Below, one piece after another: positions 15,972 to 23,789 of a DNA stretch of 64,000 bases. Below the pieces are notes generated by a model. It had not been told where the DNA came from and did not search any database. It saw only the letters and a program-made list of their open reading frames with translations. The position numbers and the translations under genes were made by a program. Position 1 is the stretch's first letter, and every line of letters starts with the position of its first letter. The DNA lies in assembly GCF_947495255.1 (NCBI RefSeq), contig NZ_CANLYI010000001.1, positions 372,001 through 436,000 on the forward strand, in the 5' to 3' direction. The DNA is from an uncultured Winogradskyella sp. Its GTDB lineage: Bacteria; Bacteroidota; Bacteroidia; Flavobacteriales; Flavobacteriaceae.

Positions 15972-16061
15972 CAAAAATACAGGTAATAAGATGGTGATTT
16001 ATTTAATTTCGTTGAATGTACCGCTATACTTGTTGAAATACGATTATGTGTCGACGAGTGG
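15972..16061 (-). promoter_or_regulatory. LytTR-type promoter with three phased half-sites
   Basis: The -7 box at 15972-15979 is CAAAAATA on plus (8/8 to CAAAnnTA). Half-sites start at 16008 (TTCGTTGAATGT, 8/12), 16029 (CTTGTTGAAATA, weak) and 16050 (GTCGACGAGTGG, 11/12), each exactly 21 bp apart. The first starts 29 bp from the box edge. No coding gene follows before a terminator. The remaining 16062-16234 holds nothing I recognise. Confidence 0.65.
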
Positions 16062-16234
16062 TAATGAAACGATTTGTAAATGTTAGCAAATCTTAAAGTT
16101 TAAAACAGGCAAAACCAAGCTATAGTTAATAAAACAAACAAATAGTCTCAACACAATATGTCGTTGAATTTTATCATCAATCAATTCTAATGATAAATAC
16201 CAGTAGAATTATTTCGTATAAAAATGTTAAATAC

Positions 16235-16951
16235 CTAGAGTAAATTAAGACGCTTCATTAGTTCTGGTCGGTTAGAACGACTCACAGGAATTACATCTTT
16301 TTTAATCAACACACTATTATCTTCAATATCAATAATCTTATCCACATTGATAATATAAGAACGATGTATTTTTAGAAATAAATCGTCGGGAAGTTTCTCT
16401 TCTATTTTCTTTAGTGTAGAATGTACGGTGTAGTTTTTGTCATCCGTTTTTACTTGAATATAATCACCTTTAGCTTCTACCAGATAAATACTTGGGATAT
16501 CAATTTTAATTAATCGTCTATCAATATTTACATAAAGGTCATTACCAGAACTCGTTTCTACTTGACCCGAAGCTTTGCTTGCAGTTTCGGTTGGCTTTGG
16601 CTTTATCGCTTCGGCTTTATCAATAGCTTTTTTAAATCGTTCTGGAGTAATAGGTTTTACTAAGTAATCTACAATACAGTCGTAACCAAATGCTTGAATA
16701 GCAAAGTTTGGATCTGATGTGGTTAGGATAATTTTTGGAGGATTTTTAATTGTATCTATAAAATCGAAACCAGTAAAATCTGGCATATGAATATCTAAAA
16801 ATATTAAATCAATTTCGTTTGAATTTAAATATTTTATGGCTTGCATAGCATTAGGGAAATCCTCTAATACTTTTAAACTCGGGACATTTTTACATAACTG
16901 GCCAATAATAGCTCTTGCTGTGGCTTCATCATCTATAATAATACAATTCAT
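16235..16951 (-). CDS. LytTR-family DNA-binding response regulator
   Basis: 238 aa. The receiver spans residues 1-120 with D7/D8, phospho-acceptor D53 (IFLDIHMPD), T/S in LTTSD and K in LVKPIT. A charged linker follows, and residues ~140-238 are a LytTR domain (YLVEAKGDYIQVKT, HSTLKKIEEKLP, FLKIHRSYIINVDKI, IPVSRSNRPELMKRL). It is the last gene of the seven-gene sensor operon and the only DNA-binding output in it, 10 bp after the Hpt gene. LytTR proteins bind pairs of direct repeats about 21 bp apart. That is the spacing of the half-sites found in seven promoters of this window, including its own operon's, so it is the prime candidate to bind them. Confidence 0.92.
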   Translation of the reverse strand: MNCIIIDDEATARAIIGQLCKNVPSLKVLEDFPNAMQAIKYLNSNEIDLIFLDIHMPDFTGFDFIDTIKNPPKIILTTSDPNFAIQAFGYDCIVDYLVKPITPERFKKAIDKAEAIKPKPTETASKASGQVETSSGNDLYVNIDRRLIKIDIPSIYLVEAKGDYIQVKTDDKNYTVHSTLKKIEEKLPDDLFLKIHRSYIINVDKIIDIEDNSVLIKKDVIPVSRSNRPELMKRLNLL

Positions 16952-16960
16952 AAAATAATC

Positions 16961-17278
16961 TTATAAGGTCTCTAAAAAATCCATCATGATTTGTAGAATA
17001 GATTCAAATTCAATTCTACCTTCTGTATTGCCATCTATAAGGTTATTCTCATAGTTAACAGCCACATCATAACTTTTCTCAAGGCCTAAAATACTAATTT
17101 TATGTTTAAGTTTATGAACGTTCTCTGCGGTAAGTTTATAGTTCTTGGCTTCAATGTTTTCAAAATACACACTTTTCTCTTCAGGAAACTCGCCTTTTAT
17201 GATGTCTATTAACTTTTGTTCAAAAGCTTTGTCTCCACCAGACATGCTATTAATATAAGATAAATTAGGTTGTTCCAT
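16961..17278 (-). CDS. Histidine-containing phosphotransfer (Hpt) protein
   Basis: 105 aa, all helical, with the Hpt core NVHKLKHKISILGL. H55 is the likely phospho-acceptor by alignment with the usual HxLKG motif, with H59 at the place of the Gly. It would carry phosphate between a receiver (such as the REC protein at 21965) and the LytTR regulator encoded next. Its start overlaps the end of the upstream kinase gene by 14 bp. Free-standing Hpt proteins indicate a multi-step phosphorelay. Confidence 0.85.
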   Translation of the reverse strand: MEQPNLSYINSMSGGDKAFEQKLIDIIKGEFPEEKSVYFENIEAKNYKLTAENVHKLKHKISILGLEKSYDVAVNYENNLIDGNTEGRIEFESILQIMMDFLETL

Positions 17279-18329
17279 TGGGTTGTTTTTTTAATGTAAA
17301 ATAAAATGTTGTACCTTCATTTTGCTTTGAAGTTAACCAAATTTTGCCTCCATACAAATCAACAATCTTTTTTACTATTGAAAGACCAATACCTGTTGAT
17401 TCTCCATTATTTTCTAACTTTTCAAAAGTTTTAAAAATTTTATCGAAGTAAACTTCCTGGATTCCAATACCATTATCTTTAACATAGAATTCCCAAAAAT
17501 GATTCTTATCTGTAAATCCTATTTCTATTGTACCATTTTCCTTATCATTATAAGCAATAGCATTGCCTATTAGATTTTGAAACAATTGTTGTAACCTGTA
17601 TTTATCACCTCTAATTGTAGGTAAATGAGTTTTAATAATACTAATAGTTTTGGGTACTTGTAAAATACTCACAACATTAGTAATCAGATTATTTAAATCT
17701 ACATCATAAACTTCTATTTGATTTTTACCAATTGTAGAATACTCTAAAATACCATTAATTAAGGTATCCATTTTCTCTACATTAGTTCTTATGAGGCTTA
17801 ATGTTTTTTCGCCATTAGCGTCAAAAGCGTCTTTATAGTCTTCCTTTAGCCAAGCTGTTAATGTATCTATACTTCTAAGTGGTGATTTTAAATCGTGAGA
17901 AACCATGTGTGCATAATCGCTAAGCTCCTGGTTTTGATATGCCAATTCGTTTAAAAGCGATTCTTTTTGCTTATTCATTTCAATAATCTCCTTGGTTTGA
18001 TTATCAATAAAATCAACTAAATCTGTACTTTTTAATTCCACCGCATCAGCTTTATCTTCCTCTTTAAGGTTGTAAAACTTAAGTGTATTGATGACGTCTT
18101 TTAATTTATCAATTAATTCCTTTTGCTCTTTTGCTTCCTCTTGTAATTTTCGATTAGCACTATATAATTCATCTGAGCTAATTGACATAGCTCTTTGAAT
18201 CATTGCGGATTGCTCATCAAAATTATTGTACGAGCTATCTACAGCAGAAAGAAACGTTTTTAATTCTTCACTGGATCTTAATTCTTCACTTAAATACTTA
18301 CGTAACTGACGTTTAAGTAATGAATTCAT
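17265..18329 (-). CDS. Cytosolic sensor histidine kinase next to FIST
   Basis: 354 aa, no membrane segment. Residues ~1-125 are helical/coiled-coil without a PAS domain. HisKA has the phospho-acceptor in YAHMVSHDLKSPLRS (~H145). The HATPase_c domain shows LQQLFQNLIGNAIAYN (N-box), DNGIGI (G1) and STGIGLSIVKKIV (G2), ending FYFTLKK. The kinase core is very similar to that of the PAS kinase at 19465, so both may feed the same partner. It starts within the FIST stop codon (TAATG), which couples it to FIST, the arrangement seen for NosP-associated kinases. Confidence 0.9.
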   Translation of the reverse strand: MNSLLKRQLRKYLSEELRSSEELKTFLSAVDSSYNNFDEQSAMIQRAMSISSDELYSANRKLQEEAKEQKELIDKLKDVINTLKFYNLKEEDKADAVELKSTDLVDFIDNQTKEIIEMNKQKESLLNELAYQNQELSDYAHMVSHDLKSPLRSIDTLTAWLKEDYKDAFDANGEKTLSLIRTNVEKMDTLINGILEYSTIGKNQIEVYDVDLNNLITNVVSILQVPKTISIIKTHLPTIRGDKYRLQQLFQNLIGNAIAYNDKENGTIEIGFTDKNHFWEFYVKDNGIGIQEVYFDKIFKTFEKLENNGESTGIGLSIVKKIVDLYGGKIWLTSKQNEGTTFYFTLKKQPNGTT

Positions 18330-19462
18330 TATTCACTGATTAATGTTATCGTCATTGTTTGGTTGTGCAGCTGACAAGCCATCTCTCCATGGAATGGTGC
18401 TATTTCTCCATAGGAATAAAACCCACTCACTGTTGTACCTTCTCCAAGAATTTCTATAACCTCATCAATCTCTTCTTCTACACGCTGATCTAGCACTAAT
18501 TTTCTACCAATACAACTAATTAACAATGCAACTTCCGGCTTATTCTTTCTAAACTCTAAGGCTTGTTTTGCTGCTCGTTCTGATGCGTTGGCAATGTTGT
18601 CAACATTTGTCATCATCAATTGCACTTTAGAATTTTGTTCAATATCACCTGCTAAAATAACGGAGTGATCCTCTTCGTTTATGTTTAGAATTGATCGCAC
18701 TATGGATTGCTCTTCTTCTTCAGATTTTACATTTAAAGGATACAATAATGCTGCTCCTGGTAAATCCTTGGCTTTATCTCCTAAATAGTTTTTATATAGA
18801 TCTAACGCAGGTAAACCATCTAACTCATAGAGTGTGTTTCCCTCAGATTTTGTTACGGTACGCTCTGGACCAAAAGGCGTCCAGCCACCATGTATTGAAA
18901 ATGTAATTTCTAAAGATTCTCCATAAAAACCAATAGCCACTATTTCTCCTTCTTTTGGGTTTTCGTTATAAGATGCCAATGTTTTCTCAAAACGTGTATC
19001 ATCTCCACATAAACCACCTGTGATTAACAGATTTCCGTTATTAAACGTACTCATACCTTGAGTAAGCTGACTACCATTGATAAAGCTACCTTCTGAGACT
19101 ACAAATACATATTTTAAGCCTTCTTCTGGAAATTGTTTAATAAGATCATTTCCTGTTTTAAAACTATCTAAATCGGTATTTAAAACATTACTCGTTTTAA
19201 TTACATATTCACTTTTCTCAAATTCCATAGCCGTTATAGTAATGCTATTTTCATTCACCGTTCTCGAAGATATTTCTGCACAAGCAGACCCAAAAACAAT
19301 ATGACCATCTGGAAAGAGTTCTTTAATTTCATTGTAAATGGAAGGAGATTCTAATAAAAGTCGATTTCCAAAAACTAAAACTAAGGGCTGTGTTAACTTT
19401 TGATTTTCACCAACAAAAGCCCAATCTTTATTTTGGTGCTTAACTAATTGTACTGTTTTCAT
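18329..19462 (-). CDS. FIST-domain sensor protein (NosP-like)
   Basis: 377 aa, cytosolic. FIST_N at residues ~25-210 (LVLVFGNRLLLESP, HIVFGSACAEISS, GLCGDDTRFEKT) and FIST_C at ~215-360 (LYELDGLPALDLYKNYLG, VALLISCIGRKLVLDQRVEEE, GFYSYGEIAPF). FIST proteins sense small ligands; the NosP subgroup binds haem and nitric oxide and controls a partner kinase. The gene is sandwiched between two kinases in an operon that also has an H-NOX gene, which supports a NosP-like role. Haem binding cannot be read from sequence with confidence. Confidence 0.88.
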   Translation of the reverse strand: MKTVQLVKHQNKDWAFVGENQKLTQPLVLVFGNRLLLESPSIYNEIKELFPDGHIVFGSACAEISSRTVNENSITITAMEFEKSEYVIKTSNVLNTDLDSFKTGNDLIKQFPEEGLKYVFVVSEGSFINGSQLTQGMSTFNNGNLLITGGLCGDDTRFEKTLASYNENPKEGEIVAIGFYGESLEITFSIHGGWTPFGPERTVTKSEGNTLYELDGLPALDLYKNYLGDKAKDLPGAALLYPLNVKSEEEEQSIVRSILNINEEDHSVILAGDIEQNSKVQLMMTNVDNIANASERAAKQALEFRKNKPEVALLISCIGRKLVLDQRVEEEIDEVIEILGEGTTVSGFYSYGEIAPFHGEMACQLHNQTMTITLISE

Positions 19463-19464
19463 TA

Positions 19465-21423
19465 TTATTTTTTAAGGGTAAAATAGAATGTTGTACCAAC
19501 TTTTGGTTGACTTTCTAACCAAATTTGACCTTCGTGTAAATCGACAATCTTTTTAACTATCGATAATCCGATGCCTGTGGAATCTTTGCTTTTATTTAAA
19601 GCGTGAAATATTTTAAATATTTTATCATGGAACTGCTTATCTATACCTATTCCATTATCTTTTATTGAGAATTTATAATGACTTTTTAAATCTTCAAAAT
19701 CAATGACAACTAAGCCAACTTCTTTGTCAATAAACTTTACAGCATTACTAATTAAATTCTGAAACAACTGCTGCAATTTAGTTGTATCACCAGTAATAAC
19801 AGGTAATTGATTTAATGCTTTAACTGTAATGTGCTTAGGAATATAAAGAATGGTTGTAAGATCACTAAACATTTTATTTAGGTCTACCTCTGCTTTTATA
19901 TTGGTATCGGTTCCCACACTTGAGTATTCTAACACGTCAGATATGAGCTGCTCCATTTTTTCTAGAGTAGCTTCTATAAGTTCAAAGTTTTTTAGGCTTG
20001 TCTCGTCTAATGTTCCTTTATTATCTTCTTTTAACCAGCTGACTAGGGCATCTATACTGCGTAATGGTGATTTTAAATCGTGAGAAACAATATGCGCATA
20101 TTCTTGCAGTTCATCATTACTTTTCTCTAATTTTAGAAGTAATTTTTCTTTTTGAAGTTCTAAGGCTTTTAATTCAGTAATATCTAAATGTACTCCAATA
20201 GATCCAACAACATTTCCATTAATATCATAGTTTGGTGCACCACTGATAAGCCAATATTTAATATCACCTTGCTTGGTATTTACTTTAATCTCATATGAAT
20301 TTGACTCGCCTTTTTGTCGCTTCTCATTTTCAATAGAAATAATTTCAGAACCACCTTCTACTGGAAAAATTTCTCCACCACGTTTACCCAATAATTCTTC
20401 TTCTGTATAACCCGACATTTCTGAGAAACTCTGGTTAATCATTAAGATTTCGTCATCCGTATTTACCTCAACCAAACCTAAATGCATGTTGGCAATAATA
20501 CTGTAATATTTTTGTTTTTGAACCTCTAAGCTTTTGCGATACGTACGTTTTAAAGTAACATCTGTAAAGGTCCATAAAAACCCTTTAGACTTTTCTCCAA
20601 TAGTAATAGGCATGTAATTACGCTCTAGAATTGTACCATCGATCATTTCAAGTTCATCACCAATGACTAATTCTTTTGCGACATCAATTTCATTCATTCT
20701 GTTTAAGAACCCTTCTGGGTCTTTAAATAAAACTTTATTCTGTTCTGATGATGTTACACAATCCTTACCATGCAAATCTGTAGGTTCAGCATTAATTTTA
20801 AAAAGTTCACAAAACTTATTATTTGTTAAAACAATATTTCTGTTTTCATCCTCTAAAACAATACCACTATCTAAATTTAAGATTAATGTAGAGAGTCTGT
20901 TTTCTGATTCTATTAATCTTTCTGCTGATGCTCTTTCTTCTGTAATATCTCTAACAATACCTTGCGCTGCAATTGGTTTATTGTTCTTATCAAAGACAAC
21001 ACTACCATTGACATGTACCCATTTTACTTCTTTAGATTTTGTATAAACTCTCGTTTCATAATCCTTAAAAAAGCCTGTAGTTTGCAAATTATTGAAACAT
21101 TCTACTGCATATTGAAAATCATCTTTATAAATAAGTTTTGCTATTTTGACCTCTTCTTTATCAATATCATAACCAAACAATTTTGTAGCAGCTTCATTAA
21201 ACTTCAAAATCTTTCCGTTAAGATCCATTACGACATAAGCGTCTACAATGTTTTCAAAAACACCTTGTAACTCTGATGATTTTGCGTCTAATAAATTTTC
21301 AAGTTTTTGAGAAGTGAAGTAGAGTTCTCTTGATTTTTCTTCAAGAATTTTTTCTGCTGCCTTTCTGGCATTTTTTTCTCTTTTTAGAGCACGTTGTAAT
21401 ATTTCAACTTGTTCTTGACTCAT
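19465..21423 (-). CDS. Cytosolic multi-PAS sensor histidine kinase, partner of H-NOX
   Basis: 652 aa, no membrane segment. An N-terminal coiled coil (~1-45) is followed by three PAS domains (~50-170, ~175-295, ~305-425; KILKFNEAATKLFGYD, EDENRNIVLTNNKFCELF, DDEILMINQSFSEMSGYTEEEL). HisKA has the acceptor in YAHIVSHDLKSPLRS (~H448), then HATPase_c with LISNAVKFID, DNGIGI and STGIGLSIVKKIV. Its start codon overlaps the H-NOX stop codon, the usual genetic coupling of H-NOX with the kinase it regulates. It would integrate NO with other cues through its PAS domains. Confidence 0.9.
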   Translation of the reverse strand: MSQEQVEILQRALKREKNARKAAEKILEEKSRELYFTSQKLENLLDAKSSELQGVFENIVDAYVVMDLNGKILKFNEAATKLFGYDIDKEEVKIAKLIYKDDFQYAVECFNNLQTTGFFKDYETRVYTKSKEVKWVHVNGSVVFDKNNKPIAAQGIVRDITEERASAERLIESENRLSTLILNLDSGIVLEDENRNIVLTNNKFCELFKINAEPTDLHGKDCVTSSEQNKVLFKDPEGFLNRMNEIDVAKELVIGDELEMIDGTILERNYMPITIGEKSKGFLWTFTDVTLKRTYRKSLEVQKQKYYSIIANMHLGLVEVNTDDEILMINQSFSEMSGYTEEELLGKRGGEIFPVEGGSEIISIENEKRQKGESNSYEIKVNTKQGDIKYWLISGAPNYDINGNVVGSIGVHLDITELKALELQKEKLLLKLEKSNDELQEYAHIVSHDLKSPLRSIDALVSWLKEDNKGTLDETSLKNFELIEATLEKMEQLISDVLEYSSVGTDTNIKAEVDLNKMFSDLTTILYIPKHITVKALNQLPVITGDTTKLQQLFQNLISNAVKFIDKEVGLVVIDFEDLKSHYKFSIKDNGIGIDKQFHDKIFKIFHALNKSKDSTGIGLSIVKKIVDLHEGQIWLESQPKVGTTFYFTLKK

Positions 21424-21962
21424 TAATTCCTGTTAATTACGAATCTTACCTGAGTACCGTCCTCTTTTATTTTTTCTAATTCTATAGTTGCTGTAGAATT
21501 AAAATGTTCAAATGTTTTATTCATTAATCCAAGTCCAAAGTGATGCATTGCTCTGCTAGATGTGTAATCCATTACGAGATGATCTTTGGTTTTTTCAATC
21601 ACCTCAAATGTTGGCAATTCTGCATCTGGATAGATTTTTCTAACCTCTACGTGAATATGATTTTCAATTGACGAAATCATTTCAATAGGATCCTTGTAAG
21701 TTGCTAAAAGCCCTGGGTAACTCTTTTCTATAACACTAAAAAAATGTTCAGCATATACTAACAATAAATTATCAATAGAAATGCCTGTGTTTTCACTTAA
21801 GTGCTGAAGCAATTGTAGCATTTCAGAAAAGCTATAAGTACCAACAGAAGTATAAATACCTTCGGATGCTAACTCTGAACTAGAAATGATTCTATCAACC
21901 ATTTCTAAACCAAATTTATCTTCAACGAGTTCTAAAAACTCTGTAAAAACAATTCCTTTCAT
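21423..21962 (-). CDS. H-NOX haem-based nitric oxide sensor
   Basis: 179 aa, full-length H-NOX (HNOB). It starts MKGIVFTEFLELVE. H102 (in NHIHVEV) is the expected proximal haem ligand, followed by RKIYPDAELPTF. The haem-propionate motif YxSxR is present as Y133-T-S135-S-R137, at the spacing of characterised H-NOX proteins. These bind NO and change the activity of an adjacent kinase. The gene is 2 bp from the upstream REC gene and overlaps the PAS kinase. Tyr140-type O2 discrimination cannot be judged by eye. Confidence 0.93.
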   Translation of the reverse strand: MKGIVFTEFLELVEDKFGLEMVDRIISSSELASEGIYTSVGTYSFSEMLQLLQHLSENTGISIDNLLLVYAEHFFSVIEKSYPGLLATYKDPIEMISSIENHIHVEVRKIYPDAELPTFEVIEKTKDHLVMDYTSSRAMHHFGLGLMNKTFEHFNSTATIELEKIKEDGTQVRFVINRN

Positions 21963-21964
21963 TT

Positions 21965-22375
21965 TTAAACTGTAATTAATTCATTAATGCTCCAATATGA
22001 CAATAATTTTTCGATTTTGGAAACATATTCTTCATATTTTAAGGGTTTTAAGATATAACCAGCAACGCCAACTTTATAGCATTCTAATAAATCGCGTTGA
22101 TTATTAGATGTCGTTAAGATGATTGTTGGTATATACTTAAGCCTATCATCGGATTTTAATATTTTTAAAAACTCAATTCCGTTAATTTTAGGCATATTTA
22201 AATCTAACAAAATAATGTCTGGAAGATTGTCTTTTTGTTCTAAAATTTTTAGAGCATCTTCTCCATTATTTGCCTCTGTGATTTTATGATTTAATTGAAG
22301 TGAATTCGTTGCTCTATTGAGCTTCATCACTTCAATCATATCATCTTCTATCAGTAAAATATTAAGGGTTTTCAT
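21965..22375 (-). CDS. Stand-alone receiver-domain response regulator
   Basis: 136 aa, receiver only. Acidic residues E10/D11/D12, phospho-acceptor D58 (ILLDLNMPK), TTS near residue 87 and K in YILKPLKYEE. It has no output domain, so it acts as a phosphate shuttle or sink, probably between the two kinases and the Hpt protein. It is the first gene of the operon. The ATG lies 27 bp from a predicted -7 box at 22402-22409 with three LytTR half-sites upstream. Confidence 0.9.
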   Translation of the reverse strand: MKTLNILLIEDDMIEVMKLNRATNSLQLNHKITEANNGEDALKILEQKDNLPDIILLDLNMPKINGIEFLKILKSDDRLKYIPTIILTTSNNQRDLLECYKVGVAGYILKPLKYEEYVSKIEKLLSYWSINELITV

Positions 22376-22401
22376 TAATAGCTTAATTTTATTTATTTAG
22401 C

Positions 22402-22490
22402 CAAATTAACTCAATTTCGCATGGTCATTTTTATAATTCGGTTAGATGTTGCTATCTGTCGACGGATGGTAGATTGGTGTCGACGAATGG
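22402..22490 (-). promoter_or_regulatory. LytTR-type promoter of the NO-sensing operon (autoregulation)
   Basis: A -7 box is at 22402-22409 (CAAATTAA on plus, 7/8). Half-sites begin at 22437 (TTCGGTTAGATG), 22458 (GTCGACGGATGG) and 22479 (GTCGACGAATGG), all 21 bp apart. The last two differ at a single base, the clearest direct repeat in the set. As the operon encodes the LytTR regulator, this predicts feedback. Confidence 0.8.
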
Positions 22491-22510
22491 AAAACGATAC
22501 AAAATAAACC

Positions 22511-22885
22511 TTATGCAGCAAGTTTCACCTGACTGTTTAACATATTAGTAGTTTTAAGGGTAGACAATTGGGCTTCAATTTTTATTCGGCTAAACTCTTG
22601 AAGAAATTCTAACGAACAATTTTCAAGTGTTTTTTCTTCTAAGTACATTTCAAATTCTGAAATAAATTCTAATTGTCTAAGACTTTTATTTAACAAAACG
22701 AGCTTGTTATCTACAGCATTGTTTTTTAAGTTTTGAGAACTAAAATTATTATTAGATTCTAGTTGTGCTTGTTTTTCTGTGTTTCTTTCTGAAGGATTTA
22801 AATAACTTTTAAAGCTGTTTCTAAAATAAAAGTAAACGCATAAATGTCCTAAAAAAAGTGTTCCATAAATAAGTAAAGTAGTCAT
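22511..22885 (-). CDS. Small membrane-anchored protein of unknown function in the LytTR group
   Basis: 124 aa. One N-terminal hydrophobic segment (residues ~3-21, LLIYGTLFLGHLCVYFYF), then a charged, mostly helical cytoplasmic part (~55-110, LVLLNKSLRQLEFISEFEMYLEEKTL). I do not recognise the family. It stands alone with its own LytTR-type promoter, immediately upstream of the NO-sensing operon and in the same direction. This suggests a role tied to that system, perhaps as a membrane adaptor. The function is not known. Confidence 0.7.
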   Translation of the reverse strand: MTTLLIYGTLFLGHLCVYFYFRNSFKSYLNPSERNTEKQAQLESNNNFSSQNLKNNAVDNKLVLLNKSLRQLEFISEFEMYLEEKTLENCSLEFLQEFSRIKIEAQLSTLKTTNMLNSQVKLAA

Positions 22886-22915
22886 AGTTTGAGGTTATAT
22901 GAATTAATTATACCA

Positions 22916-22984
22916 CAAAACTAAATGTTCTTATGAGTGAAATTTTTCTTTTTCGGTGAGTCAACTTTTTGAGGCGACGAATGG
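22916..22984 (-). promoter_or_regulatory. LytTR-type promoter of the small membrane protein
   Basis: A perfect -7 box is at 22916-22923 (CAAAACTA on plus). Half-sites begin at 22952 (TTCGGTGAGTCA) and 22973 (GGCGACGAATGG, 11/12), 21 bp apart. The first starts 29 bp from the box edge. The proximal site resembles the proximal site of the NO-sensing operon (TTCGGTnAG). Confidence 0.7.
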
Positions 22985-23031
22985 AGACAAAGCTTCTTTA
23001 ATTAAAAATTAAGACTATTTTAAAACCACCA

Positions 23032-23391
23032 TTAAATGCTATCCCTCAACTTCTTAGGCAAACCATTTACCACCAAATTATAGGAGTGGTCTATTAATTC
23101 CATTATAAGTTTTGGAGAGAGTTCTCCTGTTTGAATATATACACTATTCCATAATCTTTTGTGCATATGATATCCTGGTTTAATACTATCGTATTTGGAT
23201 CTTAGCTCTTGTGCGTAGTCTGGATCACACTTTAAGTTTATAAAACCTTCTCCGTTTTCCCATCGTTTTAGAGAAGATAGGGCAAACATTTTACCTAGAA
23301 CTTTAAATACGAGTGTATCATCATCAAACGGAAAATGTTCGGTCACTGCTTTTTTACTGAGGCAATAATCTCTGTATTGTTCTATGTTCAT
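23032..23391 (-). CDS. MmcQ/YjbR-family DNA-binding-like protein
   Basis: 119 aa, the full length of the MmcQ/YjbR (CyaY-like fold) family. Typical features: YCLSKKAVTEHFPFDDDTLVFKV, KMFALSSL, a mid-protein NLKCDPDYAQELR, and the C-terminal HKRLWNSVYIQ then LIDHSYNLVVNGLPKKLR. Biological role in bacteria is not settled. Its start overlaps the stop of the upstream GNAT gene, in a compact minus-strand cluster (24397 to 23032). Confidence 0.85.
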   Translation of the reverse strand: MNIEQYRDYCLSKKAVTEHFPFDDDTLVFKVLGKMFALSSLKRWENGEGFINLKCDPDYAQELRSKYDSIKPGYHMHKRLWNSVYIQTGELSPKLIMELIDHSYNLVVNGLPKKLRDSI

Positions 23392-23789
23392 TATAAAAGG
23401 CGTTCCATTAACTTCTCAGGCTTTTTAAGCTCTGTATAACCAAACTGTTTGTATAAATTATGTGCGTCTGATGTTTTTAGCATCCAGACTTTACACTTTT
23501 GTAATAGCGGTTCTAGATTGATTGCTCCCATTAATTGTTTTGAATATCCTTTTTTTCGATATTCAGGAAGAATAAAAACATCCATAACATAAGCGAAGAT
23601 TACATAATCCGTTACAATTCTAGCAAATCCTATTTGCTTGTTTTCTATATAAACGCCGAAACACAAACCGTTTTCAATAGAGATTTTAACATCATCTAAG
23701 GTTCTTCCTTTTGCCCAATAAGTTTCGGTTAAAAATTGGTGAATTACCTCAACTTGAAGTTTACTTTTGTCTGTTGATATTTCTATCAC
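23391..23789 (-). CDS. GNAT-family N-acetyltransferase
   Basis: 132 aa single GNAT domain. The acetyl-CoA-binding motif A is visible as VFILPEYRKKGYSKQLMGA (residues ~75-93), preceded by the strand IGFARIVTDYVIFAYVMD; the C-terminus YKQFGYTELKKPEKLMER is typical of the family. Substrate is unknown. It overlaps DUF4230 upstream by 4 bp and the MmcQ gene downstream by 1 bp. Confidence 0.88.
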   Translation of the reverse strand: MIEISTDKSKLQVEVIHQFLTETYWAKGRTLDDVKISIENGLCFGVYIENKQIGFARIVTDYVIFAYVMDVFILPEYRKKGYSKQLMGAINLEPLLQKCKVWMLKTSDAHNLYKQFGYTELKKPEKLMERLL

